From Micropterix aruncella (lineage: Eukaryota > Arthropoda > Insecta > Lepidoptera > Micropterigidae): 64,000 nucleotides of DNA. The number at the start of each line of letters is the position of its first letter. Position 1 is the stretch's first letter. Below, piece by piece: positions 31,990 through 41,899 of this stretch. Made by a program: the position numbers and the translations under genes. The DNA lies in NCBI GenBank assembly GCA_944548615.1, contig OX155980.1, positions 60,890,965 to 60,954,964 on the forward strand, in the 5' to 3' direction. The notes beneath the pieces were generated by a model. The model saw only the letters and a list, made by a program, of their open reading frames with translations. It had not been told where the DNA came from and did no database searches.

Positions 31990-33062
31990 TAACCACAGCC
32001 ATTTCCATGTTCTCTACATACGACGTAGTGAAGATCGCCGGCGAGGACATAGATTTGGTCATGCTTTGTGTTTTGTCACAAGATGGAGGAGACCACGCCC
32101 TTCCAATAAACAGACCAAGGAACAACATTATATTTGAAAAATGTGGGTCAGGAAAAAATCCAGATGTCACTTACTTGATGAATTCCTTCACGCACCAATC
32201 ACAACCCGTAATAGAACTTTGTTCCTATACGTCTTCATTTGTGATACAACATCTGCACTTTTTGGACAAGGAAAAACAAAGTTTCTGTCGACGCTGAAAA
32301 AACAGCCGCGTCTCGAACAAAACGCTGAGATTTCCCTAAGCTCCAATGCCACACATGTGCAGATCGCCAAAGCAGGAGAGAGCTTTCTCGTTTCAATGTA
32401 TGAAGGCAACAGTGAATCCCAAAATCTCACCGACCTTCGCTTCCAAATCTCAAAATCTCAACGACCTTCGCTTCCAAAAGCGCGGCAGCTAAGACCAACA
32501 TGAAGGTTCATGTTGGTCTTAGCTGCCAACATGAAGATTCATGTTGGTCGACCTGGCGAGGTTGCCAGGTTGCCTCCAACCAGGGATGGTGCAAGATTTC
32601 ATCTCTGCGAATTGCTCAGGTGAAAATAGTTTTCTTGCCAGTAATAATTACCTTCCTGTTTCAAACGATATTATTCATAATGTTGAAAAGTTACGATTCT
32701 TAACTTTGTTGTTGGTGTTGTTTTAGGTACAGATGTGGCTGGGAGACGAGAAGAACCCCCTCGATTGGGGCTGGATGCGGAGTACTCAAGACCTCATTCC
32801 TCAACTGATGACTAAACCACCAGCTCCTCAACCCCTGCTGAACATGATTTTCTGCAACTGCTAAAAAGGTTGTAACAGCAGTTGTGGTTGCAGAAAAGCA
32901 GGACTCAAATGCTCGGCTGTTTGCAACCACTGCAGCGGTCAATCTTGCGAGAACAAACCAGACCTGATGTGTGACGACATTGACGAACCATTCATCGATA
33001 ACCCACCATCAGATGGCGATTTCGACTTACCTGAGCCGGTCAATGAAGAAATATTATCATAG
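31990..33062 (+). pseudogene. PIN/FEN-like plus tesmin-CXC domain ORF, frameshifted
   Basis: Pieces in order: VVKIAGEDIDLVMLCVLS (32024-32090, acidic EDxDL motif); a frame change; TSALFGQGKTKFLSTLKKQ then AKAGESFLVSMYEG (32250-32410); a 32418-32545 stretch with local duplications; WLGDEKNPLDWGWM and PPAPQPLLNMIFCNC (32735-32860); an in-frame TAA at 32862; then GCNSSCGCRKAGLKC and CNHCSGQSCEN (to 32955), a Cys-rich CXC half. It ends with an acidic tail and TAG at 33060-33062. The cysteine spacing is well kept despite stops, so inactivation may be fairly recent. Confidence 0.65.
32484..32527. repeat. Perfect 21-bp inverted repeat
   Basis: GGCAGCTAAGACCAACATGA(A), a two-base loop, then the exact reverse complement. 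A shorter partial copy of the same hairpin (CCAACATGAAGATTCATGTTGG) follows at 32526-32547. It lies inside the CXC ORF remnant, where it disrupts family similarity. Confidence 0.9.
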
Positions 33063-33769
33063 CAAGTTCCCCCCAAAAGGTGTGCTGAGTATTTAGAGTA
33101 TCAGCCTGATCCATTAAAGATGTAGAAGAAAAACTAATAATAGTACTCCCTTGCAGTACTGCATACGATGAGGTGTTTCATAATACATACACTTAAACAT
33201 TTTATTACTACTATGTTTTTTATAAATTATAATGCTTAATTTTAAATCCTATTTCATTTTACAAACCCTTCTAATATTTTGTTTACTCACCTCAGCAATT
33301 TTGAACAGCTGTATATAAGGAACTATCAGGTCTTAATAGACCAAATTGGTCTCCTTTTATTGTGTAATTTTAATAATGTATATGGACTTATGCCGTAAAA
33401 TGGATTCATAGTTGACCACACTGACAAAAAGTGAAAAAACCTAAAAATCTCTTTTTTTTTTTAAAAAAAGACTGTAAAATAACTTTTAAACAGCTGTATC
33501 TTAGAAACTGTTTGATTTATCGAGTCCCAATCATTCTCACTTTGTTGAAAATTTAGTCTTCTAAAAAGTGTACTTACTGACTTTTGCCGTAACATAGGTC
33601 CTTGGTGGTATAAATTGGCATAAACTGAAAAGTCTGACAATTTTATGGTTTTTCAAGTCTTTAACAATGACCCGGATGGCTTCCGAGGTAGAAAACTTGG
33701 ATTTGCCATAACAACATCATCACATAGAACATATAAAAAATCAGAACTACCTTATTTGATGCAAGACAA

Positions 33770-34540
33770 AATGTACCAATTATATGGACTACCAGCAGGC
33801 ACAACTATAACATCTTGTATTATGTTGTAAAAAACAAAAACCTATCTTCTTTTTTTTTTAAAAACCATTTTTGCATCTTGTCGAAGCGTGTCCGAGAAGA
33901 TGTATTTCGCGTGGTATTTAAATACATTTGCTTGAAAATAAAATTAATAATAAAATGTTATATTTCTGTATACCTATAACTTTCTCCGTGTCTAAAAATT
34001 ATTGTTTTCCGCTGGATGGAAACATTTGCTTGACGGTTCTTTGAGTAAATGCTCACTGAAAGGATCACCTAATTACAACGACTATGAATAGCAATATTGT
34101 GACACCTCCAAACACTAATAGAGTTCTCCCTCGCTCCTCACATATCGAGCTTCGTACGGATGCTCGGCTCGGGTGCGTACGGTGCATCGATCACTTCATA
34201 CCTTTCGGGCCTTCATACTTTCATACGTATCCGGGGGGGATAGGGAATGATCCCCCTCCGAATTTTTTGAGTAAAAAATCGGTTGTCTGTAAAGTCGGTT
34301 TACTGACGATAGTTGAACGTGACAACGTCATAAGAAAATACTGATGGAATGGTTGCATTTGAAGCAGTTTCATTTAAGATTCTGATATTGTTTATTACAA
34401 ACACCCAAAAATATATGCTTTTATACTCACCGATTTGACTACAACAGTAAATGTATTATTGTATAGCAGTATAATTCTATAATTGTTTATTGTTTAAAGT
34501 TTATTGTTTTTTTTAAATTTGAAAGTTTGAAATCTCAAAC
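33770..34540. other. Non-coding interval
   Basis: No gene recognised. A GC-richer segment lies at 34130-34260. Confidence 0.4.
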
Positions 34541-34544
34541 TGTT

Positions 34545-34770
34545 AAATAACGGTTTAAGAAGCGTTTGTGCACGCTGCGCCATCTAGCGGTAGGTAATAC
34601 GTCGTAAATAAACAATATCAGCGACATTTTACCAACCGCTAGATAGCGCATCGTAATGATAGCTTTTCATACTTTTTTTTTTTAATAAAAGTTGCTTACT
34701 TCGTTGCACTTTGTTGTACCCACAAGAAAATTGTCCGTTCAGTAATAACATTCCGTATATCAATACATAT
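34545..34770 (-). mobile_element. Partial copy of the 63.05-63.47 kb MITE, inverted
   Basis: GCTGCGCCATCTAGCGGTAG, AACAATATCAGCGACATTTT, ACCAACCGCTAGATAGCGCA, TTGCTTACTTCGTTG and TTCAGTAATAAC match the reverse complement of 63060-63300. The left end is missing. Confidence 0.75.
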
Positions 34771-35690
34771 AAAATTATGTCAAGAATTTAAATCAATCTA
34801 GTGATTTCAATCGTACTATTTTAGACTGAGGTTAGTAAATAATTCTTGTCGCAACCGGTAGATGGCAGCATTTATATTGAATAATAAATATAATAAATGG
34901 AACGCCCCAGAGCGAGGTAACGCCGCATGAGTCATGTTTTTTCGTGCTTGCAGCAGGCTCCATCGATTTATAAGACGTTGTCACGTCAAAAAAAAGTCGA
35001 GAAAAAATTGAGAATCAGTGAGAATCTGTGACTCTGTTATGTACCTAGTATCAGGCACTTATCCAGAGGAGAGGGAAATAGTTAAGATTTAACCCCCGGA
35101 AATCCGGTGTATTTTCATTTTATTGTATGGGTAAATTCAAGTTTGTTGGGTGCCGCGCGCGTTGTTCAATCAATGTCGTCCCCCCCCCCCCCCCCCCCGA
35201 GACTGAAGTCTGGATACGTACCTGCTTTGGGGAACTGAGTCACCGCTATAGCCAACAACAAAAAGTTTTGCGCACATATCCCCATTTGATCGTACATTAA
35301 AGACATTAATTAATAAAACCAGTAGGTATAATGTAAAAAAATGTTTTAATGAACACTTTATTAATAATAATAAAAATATCACAATTATTTATTAATGGCA
35401 CAATATACATGTATGACAGGTTAACTTTGGCTAATATTGAAGAAGATTTCAACGACATTCTTTGGCATTATTCGTTTTTATATTTATTAATTTAGAAAAA
35501 AACCATGGACCTTAAGTCTGGACCTTAAAATAACTATTACATATTACAAGACAAATGGAAGCCAAACAAGTAACTTTAAGGTACATAAAACTCTTTTCTT
35601 GTGTGGATTTTTGTGAAAAAAAGGCAATGTCCAAGCACAATAAAAGAGTATATTCAATGATATAGTATAAAATCTCGGAATATGGAAGCA
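34771..35690. other. Non-coding interval with a C-homopolymer
   Basis: A run of about 19 C lies at 35180-35198. A second AAACCGGTAGATGGCAGC-like patch at 34853 resembles the MITE core motif. No gene recognised. Confidence 0.4.
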
Positions 35691-35815
35691 TCGTCGCAAT
35701 GTTTGTATGACTTATATAATAATATGCCGTATGACTGGATACTAGAAATGACGAAATTTTATTTAAATGCCTTTCAGTATACACTTTCAGACCCCAGTAA
35801 CCTCGCTTTCTGGCT
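35690..35815 (+). mobile_element. Short fragment of the R2-type LINE
   Basis: The plus frame reads NMPYDWILEMTKFYLNAFQY then TLSDPSNLA. It matches the LYDWTPEMLKFYLNAFQHTL then PDPSNLARW segment of the R2-type element on the minus strand at about 51590-51690. Confidence 0.75.
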
Positions 35816-36780
35816 TTCTGGTATTCATAGGATAGTTTATCTGTTTTATTGAGTTTATCCGTTTTGGAATTTATTGAGTTTCAGAATATCCAAACAAAAA
35901 ATGTGAAATGCGAAACAAAGAAAAACAAGCTAATAGCCAGTCGTAGTCAGTGCCTAGAATTACCAACGTAGAGGGACCAGCAATATATAATAGTTTGTCC
36001 CTTTCTATTATAATTCGAGACATGAAAACACGTTGCTATTAACATACGCTATGTCGAGTATGCATTTCGCTATGCATTTCGAGTAAGGTAGGTAGCCAAG
36101 GTAACGCATGGAGGTGATGAATGCGTCCTGCGAATTTCCGCAGCATTATACGAGCGAAACTACTCGTATTATATGATAGACACCATGAAGACAAAGTATG
36201 AAAAATATTTTTTTCTTACACTTTTACTATGTTTTGATGAATCGAGAAGCTATGCAGATTTAGAAATGTTACTCAAAAGTGAAACATATGTAATCAATAT
36301 ATTTTATCATATTTTGCCAAGTTTTAGAGATAATTTCTGAAATTATTATTGAGATTTGTATGCCTTTAAGTTTTTAGGACAGTCCAATAGAAAACAAGAT
36401 ATTGTATATATACAGTTTTGGTACCTCTTCTACATTTAAGATGTTTTACGCCACTCTTCCGCCATATTCACCAAACTGATTCCGAATCTGTAAAAATATT
36501 TGCGCGGACTTTATATATAAACAAGATATATCCATTTAAAGCTTACAAATACAATGTCAATAAACCGAGATTTGACAAGCATTCGCGAAGCCAGCGTTTA
36601 TACATTGGTATAAAGCGTTAGTACTTATCAGCCAATCAAAATGTTGACCATTAACCAATTGTTCAGCGATCGTTAGTGTAATCTAATAAAATATAGTATG
36701 CAATGCAATGCCGATCTCGTAAGGTTTATTAAACAACTTGGAAGCGCATTACATACTTTGGCAGTCATTCAATGGTAACT
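35816..36780. other. Non-coding interval with a dispersed repeat
   Basis: Bases 36415-36520 (GGTACCTCTTCTACATT, CATATTCACCAAACTGATTC, CGAATCTGTAAAAATATTT) match 63828-63905 in the same orientation. Confidence 0.5.
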
Positions 36781-36788
36781 TGGGTAAC

Positions 36789-36917
36789 ATGGTGGAAATC
36801 GAATATACTGTTAAGAAAAGAAAATTAAAGAAAGCTGCACGCGTTAAATTAGCAGCAACTGCTCGACCTGTACTTAGGAACTCCATATCAATGGCTATTA
36901 GCAGGTTTTATGTTTAA
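36789..36917 (+). CDS. Possible small basic protein or first exon, 42 codons
   Basis: ATG-initiated frame MVEIEYTVKKRKLKKAARVK then LAATARPVLRNS, ending FYV and TAA. It has a strongly basic cluster resembling a nuclear localisation signal and better codon composition than its neighbours. AAGGTAGT at its end could be a donor. No homology recognised; it may be chance. Confidence 0.2.
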   Translation: MVEIEYTVKKRKLKKAARVKLAATARPVLRNSISMAISRFYV

Positions 36918-37029
36918 GGTAGTCATTAAAACTATTTCGCAATTATGAAAAAATGGAAGGGTTTCTAATTTTCTAAAAAAAACATGCGATTTCAAAAGTG
37001 CCCCCGAACTGTCCGGATTCAAATATCGA

Positions 37030-37285
37030 AATGCAAATACTTATATAAACTAAACAAATACTTATCTATTTGTTTTTTACAAAAAACGTTGATTTGGCAC
37101 TTGCAAATACTAATATAAACTAAGCACATTCACAAAAAGGTGTTTTTTATTATTGCCAATACTTGCAAATACTTATATAAACTAAGCATATTCACAAAAA
37201 GTTGATTTTTTTATTATTGCCAATACATGCAAATACTTATATAAACTAAGCACATTCACAAAAAGTTGTTTTTTATTGTTGCCAA
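37030..37285. repeat. Tandem repeat, about 62-64 bp unit, 3-4 copies
   Basis: The unit contains GCAAATACTTATATAAACTA, AGCACATTCACAAAAAG, then a T-rich stretch and ATTGCCAATAC. Complete copies begin near 37102, 37164 and 37228, with a degenerate one before. Confidence 0.85.
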
Positions 37286-37649
37286 GATTTTTTTGGAATT
37301 TAAAAAACTCAAAAACACGAATGACATCACAGCAAATGCAAGTAGGTATATCTCCCCTATTATAATTATCACTGAGATTTATCGTAATAAACAAGATTCC
37401 ATTGCAGGAACCTTAAACATGCTCGCGGCTCCAGCATTGTGAAAACGACCTACAGGTCAAAACAGGTCCCGAGGTTTTAGATCGACTTACAATTTACCAA
37501 TTCTAAAGACATATACAACATACAATTTAGTACATAACCTTAAAATATTCCACAGCACAAATTTATAACAACTGGCGCTACGCATGATAGTATTCAAATA
37601 TTGCCGTCAATATCCTCACTCTATATTATATATTTTTTTGCACTTCTTT

Positions 37650-38240
37650 GTGGGTTTTTTGAGTTATGAAATCGATGACTATCACGGTTGTTTGGCATAA
37701 ACATAAATAAGACGAAAATGGATTTTGTCGTCATTATATAATATCGATCAACAAGCAACAGCAAGCACACAATCCAGTATGGAATAAATTCAAAAATCGA
37801 GCAGATCACGAGCATTATTACCATACTCAAGGGCGTGGCGGATCAAGTAAGTAAGATGCTGAACAAATTTTATATAAAATCGATCTTCAACCGACCTTCA
37901 ACTTGGTCTCTGAGACCTGCAAAAAGAATATAATACCATTGTCAACCCCGGGGTATGTATTATATAATATCGATTGCATGTATAGGTTATCACACGTTGG
38001 ACAATCAACGCGACTCGACTGATAAAAACATTCGTTCAGCCAGAAAAATCAGCGATCTACGAACACATTCGACAGCGGAACAAACCACTGGGCGCAGTTT
38101 CAAAATCCCATTGAGCTATCCAAAGAACAATGTTATTTCCTCCGCATGATCGGGAAGTCATTGAAACAAGAAGAACCCCATCGTCGAGTGTAAAATCCAT
38201 ATACAAAATTAACGCGGTAAAATCCGTTTTTGCTTTCTGT
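37650..38240. repeat. Diverged relative of the 40.9-41.2 kb hairpin element
   Basis: Left part GTTATGAAATCGATGACTAT then CACGGTTGTTTGG matches 40891-40920 of the hairpin element. The right part AACGCGGTAAAATCCGTTTT matches its other end. The interior has diverged and is longer. Confidence 0.55.
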
Positions 38241-38810
38241 CTGTCGTCTGTCTAAACACTGTTGTTTTATTAGATATTAAACTGTACAGGGCGACATATG
38301 CAAACTTGCGCTTGTAAAAATTGCAAATAAATGGTATTTACTTGTTATAAATAGTTTTTCTTACGCAATTTTTAGGTTACCATTAAAAAAATAGTTTTAT
38401 ATATTTTATGCACATACAGACATGCTTACTGTAGTTTGTATGTATACTTATATGCTGAAGACTATCATGGAAAGCGTCGGTTGTAACCAATGGCAACGAA
38501 TGTTAATAAGTCAGGGATTTAAACAATTCCTCCCATAATTTACTTATATAATATTAAAAAGGGAGAATTGGTTGCTAGTTTGTATATGGGTGTTATGTTA
38601 ATGTATTAAAAATCTAATAATGCAATACGCTGGATAATTCCATTTCTATTTTTCCATGAAATCTCTCGTCTCTCGAGGCTTCTGTAATATTTACATTAGA
38701 TACATACTCAGTTACTCATGCTATGGCTATACAGTTATTTTGTCTGTCTAGTATTTTGTGCGTAATGTATAGTTGTGACTCGCCTTCAGTACCTGATTTC
38801 CCATTAGTAA
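38241..38810. other. Non-coding interval
   Basis: Nothing recognisable. Confidence 0.4.
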
Positions 38811-39133
38811 GGGGCTCTCTAGAGCTAGACGATCAAGAATACTTGACAAGCTTCGCGTCGCGGGCAGGGAGGGGATCGTAAACCGCAGGAAATATGCAAA
38901 TATATTTTTTTTAATATTTACCAAAAATGCCTAATTTTGTAGTTTATACTAGGGAGTCACGTTAATTAGACGTAATTGATTGATGAATGACGTGACTCCC
39001 TGGTATAAACTACAAAATTAGGCACTTTTCGTAAATATTTAAAAAATATATTTGCATATTTCCTGCGGTATATAAACCTCTCCCAGCCCGCGACGCGATG
39101 CTTGACAAGTATGCTTGATCGTCTAGAGAGCCC
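38811..39133. mobile_element. Foldback MITE, about 323 bp
   Basis: Nearly full-length inverted arms: GGGGCTCTCTAGAGCTAGAC, GATCAAGAATACTTGACAAG, CCGCAGGAAATATGCAAATA, AATGCCTAATTTTGTAGTTT, ATACTAGGGAGTCACGT on the left, with the complement on the right from 38981. The 30-base loop AATTAGACGTAATTGATTGA is around 38965. The two arms differ by several substitutions and a GCTA indel, so it is not a recent perfect duplication. Confidence 0.85.
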
Positions 39134-39202
39134 TTAACAACTAGCAATAACGAAGAGTAAACTAGAATTAGAGGGATGAATTTCTCGGCACTTCATTGAT
39201 TG

Positions 39203-39335
39203 TTTGTTTGTTTAAAAAACTTTATTGCACAAACAATATAGTCAAACGTTGTACTGCCAAGCGACAATAGCTTACGAACATTACCGCCAGGTTTATTATG
39301 ACTAAATGTATATGTTGGCAAATAAATATATAACA
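39203..39335 (-). mobile_element. 3' UTR fragment of the R2-type LINE
   Basis: TGTTTGTTTAAAAAACTTTA, ACATTACCGCCAGGTTTATT and ATATGTTGGCAAATAAATAT match 50412-50560, the 3' tail of the larger R2-type copy, in the same orientation. Confidence 0.75.
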
Positions 39336-39525
39336 AGTGTTTTTTTTTAAAGTAGTCGTAATAGAGTACAATTACACAATAACATATGTAATAAAGAAAA
39401 TAATTTTTTTTAAAAATACGTGTGGCACTCGGGGACTGCCGAGGTAAAGCTATTGCATAGCATTTTTAACAACTTATGCAATTATAAATATTTATTTATT
39501 TTATTTTTTCTGATATCAGATAACT

Positions 39526-39622
39526 GCGCTCTATCGGAAAACGTTGAAATTATTCCGAATCATTTGCGGCTGCGGAAGCAAATGCTTCGGAATAATAATT
39601 TAAACGTCTTCCGATAGAGCGC
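39526..39622. repeat. 97-base near-perfect hairpin
   Basis: Left arm GCGCTCTATCGGAAAACGTT, AAATTATTCCGAATCATTTG; right arm CAAATGCTTCGGAATAATAA, TTTAAACGTCTTCCGATAGA then GCGC. The loop is about 9 bases. It may be a tiny MITE or a pre-miRNA-like foldback. Confidence 0.85.
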
Positions 39623-40018
39623 CGCGCACGAATTTTTTATTCGATAAAGCAAAAAAACGGATTATTTCATACTAATACGCTAGATAGTTTTTGCGTAGTA
39701 GTCGTTTTTGTGTTCGGTTAGACCTAATTTCACAAATTAATTACACTATGTAATATAAATAAAATCTAAAATATTCAAAGCTAAGAATATTAGGAAAATG
39801 TTCTTGTTTAACATATATTTTTTTTGAATCGTAAGCAGTACCTACTCGTTTAGACGTAATTATCAGTTTAAAATCATTAATTTTCGTTAAGAAATTTCTT
39901 CATTCGGTCGCCGCGCTGGCCTAGGCCCGCGATAAAAGCTATGCAATAGCTTAATAATACCATATGTCAACTCAATATTGATGGGAGGAATGGGATATAA
40001 GGACAAGCTAGAAAACGC
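39623..40018. other. Non-coding interval
   Basis: Bases 39965-40018 (TCAACTCAATATTGATGGGA then GGGATATAAGGACAAGCTA) match 53205-53255, where they mark the end of a 535-bp duplication. In both places (39965-40018 and the second copy at 53740-53794) a C or G homopolymer follows. Confidence 0.5.
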
Positions 40019-40029
40019 CCCCCCCCCCG

Positions 40030-40640
40030 GTTTTCGAGGTGCCCATATTAATATAATAATTTTGGTATTCATTTGTCGTTTGTACTTTTTTGAGCTGAAA
40101 ATCTTTTGTTTTCCTTTTTTTTATTTTATGAATCACACCGCTTACTGGACCCATTAAGAATATATGTATATAAAATGCAAGGTTTAGCCCATACTTGCAG
40201 GACATATATCAGTATAATAGTTTTGGTATTCGTTAGTCGTTTGTACTTTTTTTGCACTAATAATCTTTAAAAAAAAACCTTTATTTTTCAATCTAACCGC
40301 ATTCCCAACCTCTTATGAGTCTATGTCTCGAATTTAAAGGTTTAGCCCGTGCCCGCAGGGCACAATTTTAAACATTTCAAAATTTGACATTATATTAAAA
40401 TATTATTTTTTTAAGTTTTATTTTTTACCAATCAAACCGCTTATTTGACCTCCCAGCAGTCTATATTTCAAATTTCAAGGTTTAACCTGGGACTCCAAAG
40501 TCTATTTTTTAACATTTGAACATGTTTGAGCCAATTTCAACATTTTTTGAACTATTCAAAAATCACGCCGATTACTTACCACCAAGGGGTTTGTAATGTC
40601 AATGTTTAAAATTTCAAGTCAATCGATTGAGCCGTTTAAC
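40030..40640. repeat. Diverged tandem repeat, about 165-bp units, 3-4 copies
   Basis: Successive units share CACACCGCTTACTGGACCC / AACCGCATTCCCAACCTC / AACCGCTTATTTGACCTCC, followed by AAGGTTTAGCCC-type and TTTTGGTATTCGTTNGTCGT motifs. A further isolated piece is at 43325-43395. Confidence 0.65.
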
Positions 40641-40789
40641 CTGTAGGTCGGTGAGCACAGATATATAGAAAGCCAAAACAATAATATTGATGTGTGTGTG
40701 TAAAATATTAAAATACACATGCTTCATTAATTTATGTGTTACGCATTTTCCGTACATATAGTCCCTGTAAATGAATTTTAATTTAGAGC

Positions 40790-41815
40790 ACGTTTGAGCT
40801 TTATCTTCAAATTATCACTGTTTTTTCACAATTGAATTGAAGGAAAACTAAATTGTCAGTTGGTGAGTCGATGTTGAAACACGCTAATAAGTTATGAAAT
40901 CGAAGACTATCGCGGTTTTTTGACATTATAAATAGGATAGAAAACGAATTTACCGCGTGAAATTTGTAGGACCCGACGTTTCGGTGACGTTGCAGCCGCC
41001 GTTGTCAAGGGTAAACTGAAGAGCTGTCAGTCCGTTGTTTTGCGGGTTACTGCGGGTAACCCGCAAAACAACGGACTGACAGCTCTTCAGTTTACCCTTG
41101 ACAACGGCGGCTGCAACGTCACCGAAACGTCGGGTCCTACAAATTTCACGCGGTAAATTCGTTTTCTATCCTATTTATAACGCTAATAAGTTTATAAACA
41201 AATTATTAATAATGCATAACAATTATCAAACGCAAATTTTAATACGATAGAATGACGAAAGATTTGCAAAATCGGCATCCTGCATTTTTTTTTACAAGGA
41301 ATGGGTTCGACGTTACATTAGTTTAATGTTCGCACGGGTGTCGTTTTCTGGAATTTCATGGAACTTAAAACCGTGAATAACCAAGCGGATATGCAAATAA
41401 TTCTATTTACCGAAACATGACTCATTATTTCGCGCTTACAATGCGTCTACAAAATTAAAAAAAAATGGAATCATTAACTAAAATTAAGTGTTCGGTTTAA
41501 ATTAGAATCGAAAAACAATGAGCGAGATCTTTTAAAAGATTTCGTTTCTAGGATGATAATTAGATGTAGAAATAAAAATAATAAGAGCTGCTCACATAGC
41601 AGCGAAGGACTTCCCAGATTAGACTGGGAAATGCTTGTTTAAACGAGATTTATTTATGTAACTTTCGAATGTGCTATGTAGGTTTAAAGAGAGTTCCTTT
41701 GCCACTGGTGAACGATCACCCTTCACCCATCCATCTCAAAAACCAAGATTATCCTTTTGCAAAATAAAATATCCCCAATAGACACGAATTAAAGCAAGAA
41801 ACAATGAATAAATCA
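40790..41815 (+). repeat. Dispersed repeat related to the satellite (copy 2)
   Basis: Outside the 40892-41179 insertion, bases 40790-41650 are the inverted counterpart of 27295-27850. Beyond 41640 it continues into TTTAAACGAGATT, ATGTAGGTTTAAAGAG, CACCCTTCACCCATCCATCT and CAAGAAACAATGAA, clearly homologous to the 605-bp satellite unit. This copy links the dispersed element to the satellite. Confidence 0.8.
40892..41179. mobile_element. Hairpin (foldback) element inserted with an 11-bp target duplication
   Basis: Bases 40926-41180 form a 255-base palindrome with 124-base arms and a 7-base loop at 41050-41056. Arms include GGATAGAAAACGAATTTACC, GGACCCGACGTTTCGGTGAC and AGAGCTGTCAGTCCGTTGTT. 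ACGCTAATAAG stands at 40881-40891 and again at 41180-41190. The uninterrupted site survives in the 27.8 kb copy (ACGATAATAAAG on the reverse strand). The element therefore inserted into copy 2 with an 11-bp duplication. An 8-11 bp duplication is usual for MULE-type elements, but the superfamily is inferred. Confidence 0.85.
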
Positions 41816-41821
41816 CTTTGA

Positions 41822-41895
41822 ATACATACATACACACATACATACACACGCACGCACTCACGCACGCAGCACGCATGGACGCACGCACGCACACA
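41822..41895. repeat. Mixed ACAT/CACG microsatellite
   Basis: (ACAT)n and (CACG)n tetranucleotide runs with interruptions. Confidence 0.9.
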
Positions 41896-41899
41896 TCTT

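Larger units (their letters stand above)
31421..33764 (+). mobile_element. DNA element with about 300-bp inverted ends and a decayed CXC-domain ORF
   Basis: Bases 31421-31720 reappear inverted at 33490-33764 with about 75-80 percent identity by eye (shared TAACAAAAGTCCTTGGTGGT, GATTTTCAAGAATTTAACA-like, ATCAGAACTACC). Between them lies a plus-strand coding remnant at 31990-33062. Its frame pieces correspond to a multi-copy arthropod protein family combining an EDxDLxxLL nuclease-like motif with a C-terminal tesmin/TSO1 CXC domain. Inverted ends plus multi-copy coding content suggest a transposon; the superfamily is not assigned. Confidence 0.6.
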
